A stretch of DNA of 49,083 bases from Chloroflexi bacterium CFX6. GTDB lineage: Bacteria; Chloroflexota; Anaerolineae; Anaerolineales; Villigracilaceae. The DNA lies in contig SZPG01000038.1 of assembly GCA_030263595.1 (NCBI GenBank), positions 1 through 49,083 on the forward strand, read 5' to 3'. Below are positions 30,941-39,379 of this stretch, in pieces. Each line of letters opens with the position of its first letter. The first letter of the stretch is position 1. A program made the position numbers and the translations under genes. A model generated the notes under the pieces. The model did not search any database, was not told the origin of the DNA, and saw only the letters and a list, made by a program, of their open reading frames with translations.

Positions 30941-32138
30941 GATCAAAACCCAAACCCTCGATAGTTACCTGCGCCTGATCGAGATCTCGCGCGACCTGGC
31001 GTCCACGCTGGACCTCGATACGCTGTTGAACGACATCGTGCGCGCCGCGGCGGACATCACCCACGCCGAAGCCGCATCCATCCTGTTATACGACGACACG
31101 GCGCGTCAACTCTACTTTCAGGTTGCCACCAACATAGACGAACCCACCATGCGTGGACTCGTCGTCCCGCTCGACAAAAGCATTGCGGGCTGGATCGTCA
31201 CCAACCGGCAAGCCGTCCGCATTGACGACGCGCACAAGGATTCCCGCTTCTTCGGCGACGTGGAACAGAGCGTCGGGTATGCGACCAAATCCCTGCTCGG
31301 CATTCCCCTCGTTACCAAGAACAAGGTGGTCGGCGTGCTGGAGGTGATCAACAAGAAACGCGGCAGGTTCACCGACCCGGACGAATCCATGCTTACCGTG
31401 CTGGGGGCGCAGGCGGCGGTCGCCATCGAGAACGCGCGTTTGTTCCAGCAGTCGGACCTGATCGCGGAATTCGTCCACGAACTCCGCACGCCGCTCGCCT
31501 CGCTCAGCACCGCCACCTATCTTCTGCTCCGCCCCGAAATGTCGCTCGAACAGCGCGATCAGATCGTCAACAACATCCATAACGAAACCCTGCGGTTGAA
31601 CTCGCTGGCGTCCTCCTTCCTCGACCTGGCGCGGCTCGAATCGGGACGCGTGCAATTCCGCAAGACGCGCTTCAGTTCCGCCGACCTGATCTACGAAGTG
31701 CGGGACGTGATGATGTCCAAAGCGCAGGAAATGGACATACAGATCCGCGTGGACGTTCCCGGAGACATGCCGTTGATGGAAGCCGACCGCGACAAGGTCA
31801 AACAGGTTCTGCTCAACCTGTTGAGCAACGCCATCAAATACAACCGCCCGAACGGTTCCGTGATCATCACCGGCAACTTCAGCGAGAACGAGATCTCCGT
31901 CGCCGTGCAGGATACCGGCATGGGCATCCCGGAAGATTCCATCCCCCACCTGTTCCAGAAGTTCTACCGCGTGCGCGAACACGAGGGCAAAGCCTCCGGC
32001 ACCGGGCTGGGGCTTTCCATCTGTAAACAGATCATCCAGGGACACAACGGGCGCATCGAAGTCAAAAGCAAAATGGGCGTCGGCACATCCTTCACCATTT
32101 TCCTGCCGCGTTCTCCGCGCACATTGCCGCGCAATTAA
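30933..32138 (+). CDS. GAF-domain histidine kinase
   Basis: A cytoplasmic sensor kinase of 401 residues. The GAF domain spans about 20-170 (ASILLYDD, SLLGIPLVTKNKVVGVLEVINK). The phosphoaccepting His182 lies in EFVHELRTPLASL, followed by an N-box (NLLSNAIKYN), G1 (DTGMGIP) and G2 (GTGLGLSICKQII). There is no membrane segment, so the signal is internal or passed by a partner. It is the third gene of the operon with the receiver-CpaE protein, its likely partner. Confidence 0.93.
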   Translation: MAEIKTQTLDSYLRLIEISRDLASTLDLDTLLNDIVRAAADITHAEAASILLYDDTARQLYFQVATNIDEPTMRGLVVPLDKSIAGWIVTNRQAVRIDDAHKDSRFFGDVEQSVGYATKSLLGIPLVTKNKVVGVLEVINKKRGRFTDPDESMLTVLGAQAAVAIENARLFQQSDLIAEFVHELRTPLASLSTATYLLLRPEMSLEQRDQIVNNIHNETLRLNSLASSFLDLARLESGRVQFRKTRFSSADLIYEVRDVMMSKAQEMDIQIRVDVPGDMPLMEADRDKVKQVLLNLLSNAIKYNRPNGSVIITGNFSENEISVAVQDTGMGIPEDSIPHLFQKFYRVREHEGKASGTGLGLSICKQIIQGHNGRIEVKSKMGVGTSFTIFLPRSPRTLPRN

Positions 32139-32168
32139 TGTGGGATCGAACTGCCTGTTGTTCGACGG

Positions 32169-32184
32169 CGGGAGCAAGCTCCCG
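32169..32184. repeat. Small hairpin CGGGAGC/GCTCCCG
   Basis: A perfect 7-bp stem with a 2-base loop, about 30 bases after the kinase stop. No T run follows, so it is a weak terminator candidate or a dispersed hairpin repeat. Confidence 0.4.
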
Positions 32185-32245
32185 ACTCCAAACTCCAAAC
32201 TTATGGTCGCGCAACGCCTTCGTGGGGTCTTACTTTTATCTAATC

Positions 32246-32272
32246 TTGACGGTTGGGGTCTGCAAGTATAAT
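32246..32272 (+). promoter_or_regulatory. Promoter of the C39 peptidase gene
   Basis: TTGACG (32246-32251), 15-base spacer and TATAAT (32267-32272), 7 bases before the ATG at 32280. A leaderless transcript is predicted. Confidence 0.55.
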
Positions 32273-32279
32273 CCTTTGC

Positions 32280-33620
32280 ATGAAGAGAAAAGATTTTAAC
32301 CGTAAGTGGATTTTCCCGATCGTCCTGATACTGGGCGTCGTCGTTTTCTATTTGCCGCCGGTGTATTCCCGCCTCATGCCGCGGGTCGAGGCTTTGCAAT
32401 CCAGCGTCAAATATTGGATCAACCCGCCGGAAGAGGCGGTCTTCCAACCCGCAGGACAGGCTGTCACCGAAACGCCCAATGGGACATCTTCGACTCGAAC
32501 GCCTTCGCCCACGCTCACGCAGACTCCCACTTCCACAACTGGTCCTACGCTGACGCCAACGATCACGACTACGCCTTTGCCTGCCTCTGTCAACCTGACC
32601 GGATTCCGCTACGAGGACCAGAGGAATCGCTGGAACTACTGCGGTCCCGCCAACTTGAGCATGGCGCTCAACTACGTCGGCTGGGACGGCAACCGCGACA
32701 CGGTCGCCAAATCCATCAAACCCGGCGTGCAGGACCCCAAACTGAGCTTCATAGATCAGGGACGAAGCGACGTCAACGTCATGCCCTACGAAATGGTGGA
32801 TTTCGTCAATGACGAGACCGAGTTCCGCGCGCTCTCGCGCCTTGGCGGCGATATCGAGATCGCCAAAAAACTGGTCGCGGCGGGTTTTCCTTTAATCGCG
32901 GAAAAGGGTTACTACGAAAAGGATTACGCCGGCAAGGTCGCCTGGCTCGGACATTACCAGTTCGTGACCGGTTACGACGACGCGCGCGGCGAGTTGATCG
33001 TCCAGGATACCTGGAACGACGGTCCCAACTTCCGCATCAAATATGATGGGTTCATGGCGGAGGAAGCCTGGCTTTCGTTCGACAATCTCTTTATCGTGGT
33101 CTACAGACCCGAACGCGAAGCCGAGTTGATGCAGGTCCTCGGTCCGTACGCCGACCCGATGTGGGCGGCGGCGTACGCGCTCGGTATGACGGAAGAAAAA
33201 ATAGCGACCACGAGCGGCATTGATCAGTACTTTGCCTGGTACGCCAAAGGCACAAGCCACGTTGCCTTACAGCAATACGCCGACGCCGCGCTCGCCTACG
33301 ACCAGGCGTTCGCCATCTATAACTCCCTCGGCAAGGACGATGTCCAGCGTCCCTACCGCATGATGTGGTACCAGACGGGACCCTACTGGGCGTACTTCTA
33401 CACGGGACGCTACCTGGACGTCATCAACCTCGCCAACGTCACCCTGACCGAGACCATCTCCAAGCCGACCATCGAGGAGAGCATCTACTGGCGCGGGCGC
33501 GCCAAATACATGATCGGCGACACACCCGGCGCGGTGGCGGACTTCCGCGAGGCGCTTCGCCTGCATCCCAACTGGGGACCGGCGATCCAGGGGTTGCAAG
33601 ATCTGGGGATACAGCCGTAG
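32280..33620 (+). CDS. Membrane-anchored C39-like peptidase with TPR repeats
   Basis: The 446-residue protein has an N-terminal membrane anchor (9-27) and a Thr/Pro-rich linker (about 63-101). A papain-like C39 peptidase domain follows (Cys121 in NYCGPANLSMAL, His225 in GHYQFVTGYDD, then IVQDTW), then TPR-like helical repeats (about 330-446: ALQQYADAALAYDQAFAIYNSLG, YMIGDTPGAVADFREALRLHPNWGP). It should face outside. C39 enzymes cleave leader peptides in bacteriocin exporters, but stand-alone forms like this are uncharacterised. No transporter or leader-peptide gene is adjacent. The gene has its own promoter. Confidence 0.85.
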   Translation: MKRKDFNRKWIFPIVLILGVVVFYLPPVYSRLMPRVEALQSSVKYWINPPEEAVFQPAGQAVTETPNGTSSTRTPSPTLTQTPTSTTGPTLTPTITTTPLPASVNLTGFRYEDQRNRWNYCGPANLSMALNYVGWDGNRDTVAKSIKPGVQDPKLSFIDQGRSDVNVMPYEMVDFVNDETEFRALSRLGGDIEIAKKLVAAGFPLIAEKGYYEKDYAGKVAWLGHYQFVTGYDDARGELIVQDTWNDGPNFRIKYDGFMAEEAWLSFDNLFIVVYRPEREAELMQVLGPYADPMWAAAYALGMTEEKIATTSGIDQYFAWYAKGTSHVALQQYADAALAYDQAFAIYNSLGKDDVQRPYRMMWYQTGPYWAYFYTGRYLDVINLANVTLTETISKPTIEESIYWRGRAKYMIGDTPGAVADFREALRLHPNWGPAIQGLQDLGIQP

Positions 33621-33699
33621 CATATCCCACTTTTGAAAAAGCACGATTTGTGATTTCCGGGAGGAAAAAAGGAACGGGGTGAAACAGTGCCTTGTCTTG

Positions 33700-33736
33700 C
33701 CATGAAAATCGAAAATTCAACTTTCGATTTTCATGG
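33700..33736. promoter_or_regulatory. Perfect 15-bp inverted repeat before the AAA_14 ATPase
   Basis: CCATGAAAATCGAAA (33700-33714) and its exact complement (33722-33736), 7-base loop. It lies directly against the -10 box at 33737 and would cover the -35. It may be an operator of the downstream gene, a recognition site of its product, or a transcript hairpin. Confidence 0.65.
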
Positions 33737-33742
33737 TAGAAT
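33737..33742 (+). promoter_or_regulatory. -10 box TAGAAT before the AAA_14 ATPase
   Basis: TAGAAT lies 6 bases before the GTG start at 33749, with no ribosome site; leaderless expression is predicted. Confidence 0.45.
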
Positions 33743-33748
33743 AATCTC

Positions 33749-34900
33749 GTGATTAAACGAGATTCAATTCTTCAGGAAATACAGGTTGCATTATCCCGCA
33801 GTCGTATCGTTGCCTTAGTGGGACCTCGCCAATCGGGGAAGACCACCTTGGCGCGCCAGTTCGTTGACCCCAACTCGCTCAACTATTTCGACCTTGAAGA
33901 CCCCGCCAGCCTGGCGCGCCTTGAGCAACCCATGACCGCGCTCCAGGACCTGCAAGGCTTGGTGGTCATTGATGAGATCCAACGCAAGCCCGAAGTATTT
34001 CCCATCCTGCGCGTGCTCTGTGACCGTGATCCCCTGCCTACCCGATTCCTCATCCTCGGGAGCGCCTCCCCCGATTTGATGCGCGGTTCCTCCGAAACAC
34101 TGGCGGGGCGCGTCGAGACCGTCGCCATCAGCGGATTCAGCCTCGGCGAGGTTGGTGAGGCGTCCTTATCCAGCCACTGGCTGAGAGGCGGGTTTCCCAT
34201 CTCGTTCCTCGCAAACTCCGAAGCGGACAGCCTCGCATGGAGGAAGAACTTCGTCCAGACGTTTCTCGAGCGCGACCTGCCGCAATGGGGCATACGGGTT
34301 CCGTCCGCCACTCTCCTGCGGTTTTGGACCTTGCTGGCGCATTATCACGGGCAGGTCTGGAAAGCCTCCGAGCCGGCCCGCGCCATGGGCGTGAGTGAAC
34401 CGACTGCGCGGCAGTACCTGGATATCCTCGAAGGCGTTTATATGGTTCGGGTATTACAGCCCTGGTTTGCCAACCTGAAAAAACGACAGGTCAAATCGCC
34501 CAAGGTCTATTTCCGCGACAGCGGCATTCTGCATTATTTGCTTGGCATCCGTTCCGACCTCGATCTGCATACCCATCCAAAAAGCGGTGCGTCCTGGGAG
34601 GGTTATGCGGTTGAAGAAACCATCAAAGCCGCGGCTCCGGATGAAACCTATTATTGGGCGACGCACAACGGCGCGGAACTGGACCTCATGCTTCTCAAAA
34701 ACGGCAAAAAAATCGGTGTGGAATGCAAACGGGTGGATGCGCCGCGCCTGACTCCATCCATGCGCATCGCGCTGGAAGACCTGGAACTCGACCATTTATT
34801 CGTCATCTACCCAGGGCGGACACCCTATCCCCTGACTGAAATGGTCAGCGTAGTGCCGCTTTCATCTGTCACATCGCTGGCAGAAATGACGCAGTTATAA
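33749..34900 (+). CDS. AAA_14 / DUF4143 ATPase
   Basis: The 383-residue protein has a P-loop GPRQSGKT (25-32), a Walker B with LVVIDEIQR (71-79), SASPDLMRGSSETLAGR as sensor region, a winged-helix-like segment (ARAMGVSEPTARQYLDILEG) and a C-terminal DUF4143 part with a restriction-nuclease-like pattern (LDLMLLKNGKKIGVECK). Members occur widely in variable copy number in bacteria and archaea and have no settled role; defence, toxin-antitoxin and mobile functions have been proposed. The start is GTG, and a 15-bp inverted repeat sits against its promoter. The last codons carry the TATAAT of the next gene. Confidence 0.9.
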   Translation: MIKRDSILQEIQVALSRSRIVALVGPRQSGKTTLARQFVDPNSLNYFDLEDPASLARLEQPMTALQDLQGLVVIDEIQRKPEVFPILRVLCDRDPLPTRFLILGSASPDLMRGSSETLAGRVETVAISGFSLGEVGEASLSSHWLRGGFPISFLANSEADSLAWRKNFVQTFLERDLPQWGIRVPSATLLRFWTLLAHYHGQVWKASEPARAMGVSEPTARQYLDILEGVYMVRVLQPWFANLKKRQVKSPKVYFRDSGILHYLLGIRSDLDLHTHPKSGASWEGYAVEETIKAAAPDETYYWATHNGAELDLMLLKNGKKIGVECKRVDAPRLTPSMRIALEDLELDHLFVIYPGRTPYPLTEMVSVVPLSSVTSLAEMTQL

Positions 34901-34901
34901 T
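34896..34901 (+). promoter_or_regulatory. TATAAT box 7 bases before the SbcD-like gene
   Basis: A perfect -10 hexamer spanning the stop codon of the ATPase gene, 7 bases before the ATG at 34909. Predicts a leaderless transcript. Confidence 0.5.
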
Positions 34902-34908
34902 CAGCATC

Positions 34909-36123
34909 ATGAAACTCCTCCACTTCGCCGACGCCCACATAGACATGGCAAACTACGGACGCCACGATCCCGAAACGGGACTGCCTCTGCGCGTTCTGGA
35001 TTTCCTCAAATCGCTGGATACCATCGTGGACGCGGCGATCTCCGAACGCGTGGACATGGTCATCTTCGCGGGCGACGCCTACAAGGATCGTTCCCCCGCG
35101 CCGACCTTCCAGCGCGAGTGGGGCAAACGCATCATTCGATTGTCGCAGGCGAAAATTCCGACCCTGCTTTTGGTGGGGAATCACGACCTCTCTCCCGCCG
35201 CCGGACGCGCTCATGCAATTCAGGAATTCGATACGTTGCAGGTGCCGTTCGTAAAGGTGTTGCAGAAACCTGAATTTTTGACCCCCAAGGAATTATGGGA
35301 TGTGCCTGCCCAGGTCATTGCCATGCCGTGGATCTCGCGCTCCGGTTTGATGGCATCGCTCGAATCAAGCGCGAGCGACACAAAGGAACTTTTCTCGAAT
35401 ATCGAAGAACGCATATCGGATTTGGTCGAAGGCTGGATCGAGGAAGCCAATAAGGATCTCCCACTCATCCTCACCGCCCACGCTTCCGTGGAAGGGGCGA
35501 TGTTCGGCGCGGAGAGAATGGTCATGCTGGGAAGCGACCTTGTTCTGCCGACGTCCCTCGTCAAAGACCAAAGACTCGATTACGTCGCCATGGGGCACAT
35601 CCACAAGCCGCAGGATGTGAACAAAGGGAACCATCCGCCGGTGATCTATCCGGGTTCCATCGAGCGCGTGGACTTTGGCGAGGCGAAGGATGACAGGTTC
35701 TATATCATCGCCGAGGTCGAGCGCGGGGACGCGAAGGTCGAGTGGAAAAAGATCGAAGGGACGCGTCCGTTCATCGAGCGCAGGGCAGTTTTACGGTCCA
35801 GCGAGAACGTGACCGAGGTCTTGAAGTCCGCGTTGCCGGAGGACGTGTCCGATGCGATTGTCAAACTCGTAGTGGAATATCCAAGAGAGTTGGATTCGTT
35901 GATTGATGAATCCGCGTTACGCAAACATGCTGACCATGCGTTCGAGTTTCATCTCGTCAAACGTCCGCAGATCGAAGCGCGCGTGCGAATCCCCGAGGGA
36001 CAGGTGATCAGCAGCATGAGCCCGCTGGACCTGCTTGGGCAGTATTTCGATTCGGCAAAAGTGAAGGACGCCGACGAACTGCAAAAACTTGCGCGGGAGA
36101 TTATTGCGGGCGAGGGTGTGTGA
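34909..36123 (+). CDS. sbcD: SbcD/Mre11-like DNA exonuclease subunit
   Basis: A calcineurin-like phosphoesterase with the Mre11/SbcD layout. The metal sites are D8 and H10 (FADAHID), D56 (FAGDAYKDR), N91-H92 (GNHD), the His in LTAHAS, and GHIHKPQ. YPGSIERVDFGE follows, then a capping domain. Length is 404 residues, usual for SbcD. With SbcC, such nucleases open hairpins and trim blocked DNA ends. No sbcC follows in this window; the next gene is a transporter. The start is the ATG with TATAAT just upstream. Confidence 0.9.
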   Translation: MKLLHFADAHIDMANYGRHDPETGLPLRVLDFLKSLDTIVDAAISERVDMVIFAGDAYKDRSPAPTFQREWGKRIIRLSQAKIPTLLLVGNHDLSPAAGRAHAIQEFDTLQVPFVKVLQKPEFLTPKELWDVPAQVIAMPWISRSGLMASLESSASDTKELFSNIEERISDLVEGWIEEANKDLPLILTAHASVEGAMFGAERMVMLGSDLVLPTSLVKDQRLDYVAMGHIHKPQDVNKGNHPPVIYPGSIERVDFGEAKDDRFYIIAEVERGDAKVEWKKIEGTRPFIERRAVLRSSENVTEVLKSALPEDVSDAIVKLVVEYPRELDSLIDESALRKHADHAFEFHLVKRPQIEARVRIPEGQVISSMSPLDLLGQYFDSAKVKDADELQKLAREIIAGEGV

Positions 36124-36155
36124 GGAGGCAGGTAGACAGGTGTTGGTTGTCGAAT

Positions 36156-36203
36156 CCAATCCTCTAATTCTCCAGCCATTTATCGCAAATCGTAAATCGT
36201 AAA
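36156..36203. repeat. Octamer and 7-mer repeats between sbcD and MFS gene
   Basis: CCAATCCT/CTAATTCT octamers (36156-36173) are followed by ATCGCAA/ATCGTAA/ATCGTAA 7-mers (36182-36202). They are similar in kind to the arrays found inside hypF, the helicase and mutL, but here between genes. Confidence 0.6.
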
Positions 36204-36218
36204 CCCAAAGAGGTGCCC

Positions 36219-37502
36219 ATGTCGTCGCAACATTCGCGTTATCGTTGGTTCGTCGTTGGTATATTCTTCTTCTTCATGCTCCTGCACCAGACCGATAAAT
36301 TGATGATCGGCTCGCTGCAAGTGCCGATCACCGACGAGTTCGGGATCACCAACACACAATGGGGATGGATCAATTCTGGAGCGCTGATCGTCGCGACGGC
36401 GTTCTATCCGATCTGGGGATACCTGTACGACCGTTTCTCCCGCGCCAGGTTGCTCTCGCTGGCTGCTTTCATTTGGGGTTCGACCACGTGGCTGAACGCC
36501 CTCGCCAGGAATTTCGGGGTTCTGCTCGCCACGCGCGCCTCCACCGGCGTGGACGATTCCTCCTACCCCGGCTTGTACACGCTGATCGCGGATTACTTCG
36601 GTCCCAACCTGCGCGGCAAGATCTACGGACTCCTGCAACTGGCGCAGCCCATCGGCTACCTGATCGGGATGATCCTGGCGTTGATGGTCGCGCCGATGAT
36701 CGGCGGCTGGCGTTCGGTATTCTTCATCACCGGCGGGCTGGGACTGGTCATTGCGCTGTTCATCTATTTCGGCGTAAGGGACATGCCGCGCGGCAAAGCC
36801 GAGCCGGAGTTCGAACAGATGGCCGAAATGCAGACTTTCAAATTCTCGTGGGATGAAGTAAAACAGATCTTCAATAAACGAACCATGTGGTTCATCTTTG
36901 CCCAGGGTTTTGCGGGCGTCTTCCCGTGGAACGTCATCACCTTCTTCTTCTTTGCCTACCTCGAACGCGAACGCGGCTACGATGCGGACAGCATCCTCTT
37001 CACCATGGCGCCCGTCATCCTCATCCTCGCGGGCGGATACTTCCTCGGCGGCGCGTTGGGCGACTTCTTCTTCAAGCGCACGCGCAAGGGACGCATCATC
37101 GTGTCCAGCGTCGGCGTGTTGATGGGCGCGATCTTCATCGCCCTCGCGCTCAACACCCCCGTCGAAGCCCGCACGCAATTCTTCGTGTTCATGTGCCTGA
37201 CCGCGATCTTCATGCCGCTGTCCTCCGCCAACGTCATCGCCACGGTTTACGATGTTACCGTTCCAGAAGTGCGCTCCACAGCGCAGGCAACCGAATACTT
37301 CGTCGAGAACGGAGGCGCGTGGATCGCTCCCGTCCTCACGGGCATCATCGCAGACGCCATTGACCTCAAGACCGCCATCCTACTCATCTGCGTTGTGGCG
37401 TGGGGATTGTGTTTCTTCTTCTACCTCGGCGCGCTCTTCACGATTGACAAGGACGCGCAAGACCTGCGCGGGCAAATGGCGGAACGCGCGAAAGCCATGT
37501 AA
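36219..37502 (+). CDS. MFS transporter
   Basis: The 427-residue protein has 12 predicted membrane helices. An MFS loop 2-3 motif is visible as GYLYDRFSRARLL and a related block as GGALGDFFFKRTRKGR in the second half. The N-terminal region (TDKLMIGSLQVPITDEFGITNTQWGWI) resembles the anion:cation/organic-acid symporter group. Substrate cannot be read. The start is set at MSSQHSRYRW, with AGAGG upstream. Preceded by short repeats and followed by a palindromic dispersed repeat, so it is probably expressed alone. Confidence 0.92.
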   Translation: MSSQHSRYRWFVVGIFFFFMLLHQTDKLMIGSLQVPITDEFGITNTQWGWINSGALIVATAFYPIWGYLYDRFSRARLLSLAAFIWGSTTWLNALARNFGVLLATRASTGVDDSSYPGLYTLIADYFGPNLRGKIYGLLQLAQPIGYLIGMILALMVAPMIGGWRSVFFITGGLGLVIALFIYFGVRDMPRGKAEPEFEQMAEMQTFKFSWDEVKQIFNKRTMWFIFAQGFAGVFPWNVITFFFFAYLERERGYDADSILFTMAPVILILAGGYFLGGALGDFFFKRTRKGRIIVSSVGVLMGAIFIALALNTPVEARTQFFVFMCLTAIFMPLSSANVIATVYDVTVPEVRSTAQATEYFVENGGAWIAPVLTGIIADAIDLKTAILLICVVAWGLCFFFYLGALFTIDKDAQDLRGQMAERAKAM

Positions 37503-37510
37503 TACGATAA

Positions 37511-37585
37511 CCCGTCATTGCGAGTCTTCGAGAAGCAATCGCCTCGCTGCAACGGGGATTGCTTCGCTCCGCTCGCAATGACGGG
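37511..37585. repeat. Dispersed palindromic repeat (CATTGCGAG family), copy 2
   Basis: Bounded by CCCGTCATTGCGAG and CTCGCAATGACGGG in inverted orientation. It fills the gap between the MFS gene and the acetyltransferase gene, only 10 bases before the latter's ATG. Confidence 0.8.
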
Positions 37586-37595
37586 AGCGTGTGCG

Positions 37596-38717
37596 ATGCA
37601 CATCCTCCAACTCGACCTCCGGGACAAAAAACAGGTGGAAGATTTCCTCCGCCTGCCTTTTTCCATCTATGAGGATACTCCGCAGTGGGCGCCGCCCTTG
37701 CAGATGGACGAACGCCTCAGACTTAACCCGAAGCGGTTCCCGTTCTACAAGCATTCCCACGCCTCATTCTTTCTCGCCTACCAGGGGACGCGCCCGATGG
37801 GCAGGCTCGCGATTCTCGACAATCAGCGTTTCAACGAATTCAACAAAACGAAAACCGCCTTCTTCTATCTCTTCGAATGTGAAAAGAACCTCGAAGCCGC
37901 GACCGCCCTCTTCGATGCAGGCTTTGACTGGGCGCGCTCGCGCGGACTCGACAAGATCATCGGTCCAAAGGGATTCACTCCGCTGGACGGATTTGGTTTA
38001 TTGGTCAAAGGTTTCGAGCATCGTCCTGCTTTTGGCTTGCCCTACAACCCCGCTTATTATGTGGATCTGATCGAAGCACAGGGATTTGTCAAGGAGGGCG
38101 AATCGGTTTCCGGGTATTTGGGAACCGGGCTCCAATTCCCGCCGCGCATCCGCGAACTGGCGGAACGGGTTGCAAAACGCCGCGGACTTCACATCTTGCG
38201 CTGCAATACCCGCGCCGACCTGCGCGTCCTCGTCCCTCATCTCAAGGACCTCTACAACAACTCCCTCGGCGGCACCGAAGGGACGACTCCGCTCACAGAC
38301 GAGGAAATTGATTCGATGGCGAAGCAACTCATCTGGCTGGCGGATCCGAAACTTGTCAAACTGGTGATGAAAAACGATAAAGCGGTCGGCTTCCTGTTGG
38401 CGTACCCCGATATCTCCGCCGCGCTGCAAAGGGCGCGAGGGAAACTGTTCCCCTTCGGCTGGCTGACCCTGCTTCTCGAACTCCGCCGCACGGATTGGAT
38501 CAACATCAACGGCGCGGGCTTGCTCCCCGAATACCGAGGCTCCGGCGGCACGGCGATCCTCTACAGCGAGATGTTCAAATCCGTAACGGAAAATCCGCGC
38601 TACAAACACGCCGAGGTGGTGCAGATCGGCGTGGAGAACGGGAACATGCAGCGCGAGATGGAAAATTTCGGGATCGAGTTTTATAAGACGCACAGAACGT
38701 ATCAATACAACCTTTGA
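37596..38717 (+). CDS. GNAT-like acetyltransferase, two-module
   Basis: The 373-residue protein starts MHILQLDLRDKKQVEDFLRLPFSIY. The front region (about 1-190) has a degenerate GNAT-like fold (PMGRLAILDNQRFN, KIIGPKGFTPLDGFGLLVKGF, LPYNPAYY). The back region (about 200-373) again resembles GNAT: VGFLLAYPD, GAGLLPEYRGSGGTAILYSEMF in the acetyl-CoA-binding position, and QIGVENGNMQREMENFGIEFYKTHRTYQ. Similar proteins are annotated as hypothetical or GNAT; the acceptor is unknown. An in-frame extension upstream lies in a palindromic repeat and is not taken as coding. Confidence 0.82.
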   Translation: MHILQLDLRDKKQVEDFLRLPFSIYEDTPQWAPPLQMDERLRLNPKRFPFYKHSHASFFLAYQGTRPMGRLAILDNQRFNEFNKTKTAFFYLFECEKNLEAATALFDAGFDWARSRGLDKIIGPKGFTPLDGFGLLVKGFEHRPAFGLPYNPAYYVDLIEAQGFVKEGESVSGYLGTGLQFPPRIRELAERVAKRRGLHILRCNTRADLRVLVPHLKDLYNNSLGGTEGTTPLTDEEIDSMAKQLIWLADPKLVKLVMKNDKAVGFLLAYPDISAALQRARGKLFPFGWLTLLLELRRTDWININGAGLLPEYRGSGGTAILYSEMFKSVTENPRYKHAEVVQIGVENGNMQREMENFGIEFYKTHRTYQYNL

Positions 38718-38882
38718 GTCGAGGCTACCCCAAAAGCAAAGGGCTATAATATGGAAAGCGGGTCTGAACAATCCCGGTTTAAGAGTATCGCATAATTTGG
38801 TGAACAAAGACCTCGTTTCTTCCTCGTGGTGTACGACGAAAAGTTTACTTTTTTATGAGACGAGCGATAGTGAACGAGGCAC

Positions 38883-39323
38883 TTATGGGAGAGATGAATT
38901 CCAAAACGACCAAGTCTCCGTCTTCCGTGAATAACCCGTTTGCGCCCAAAAGTGTGTTCCGTATACACGAGACTCATGAATTCCTGCGCAGGGAGGACTG
39001 GTAAGCGTATGCTGGCGGCTAGATGAAACTGAGACTCCAACACCCTGAAGTGGTCCATTGTCATAGAAATTAATGGGGGAACCGTTGCAAAATCTCGTGT
39101 CTGTCCATGAATCCCAACCTAACCTGGTGACTCCCGACCCAGTTACGACCTTTGATAGCATTCCACTCCTCCAATATTGATCGCCTGAAAGGACAGTGTT
39201 ATCTTTGCAACTTTGCACAACGCGACCAGCATAAGTTATCACAGGGTTACACTGCTGATAAGCAAGTACTCCCTTTATGGGGGACATGACGGCAAGGATC
39301 ATCAGTATAAATATCGCAATCAA
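38883..39323 (-). CDS. Small secreted protein with four or more Cys (start disrupted)
   Basis: No family recognised. The mature part (about 120 residues) is rich in Ser, Gly, Trp and Tyr and has Cys at QQCNP, QSCKD, RFCNGS and PPCAG, suggesting disulfides outside the cell. The given frame opens with TTG inside a signal peptide (LIAIFILMILAVMSPIKGVLA). A better start, ATG at 39349 with AAGGAATAAGGA before it, reads MKKSPKLYF and would join in frame if the T run at 39322-39326 had one more base. The gene lies after another exported-protein gene and a response regulator in an AT-richer islet. Confidence 0.7.
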   Translation of the reverse strand: MIAIFILMILAVMSPIKGVLAYQQCNPVITYAGRVVQSCKDNTVLSGDQYWRSGMLSKVVTGSGVTRLGWDSWTDTRFCNGSPINFYDNGPLQGVGVSVSSSRQHTLTSPPCAGIHESRVYGTHFWAQTGYSRKTETWSFWNSSLP

Positions 39324-39379
39324 AAATACAATTTGGGACTCTTTTTCATGTCCTTATTCCTTTCTCAGCTTTGATACGG

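Noticed and set aside
31086-32447. 453-codon open frame opposite the histidine kinase
   Set aside because: Antisense shadow; the plus strand has all kinase boxes and a GAF domain.
32280-33620. Bacteriocin-processing C39 peptidase
   Set aside because: No ABC transporter domain, leader peptide or modification gene is adjacent, and the TPR tail is not typical of exporters.
38718-38882. Possible gene at TATAAT/ATG 38745-38795
   Set aside because: The ATG directly abuts the -10 box and the frame closes after 14 codons; no other coding sign is seen.
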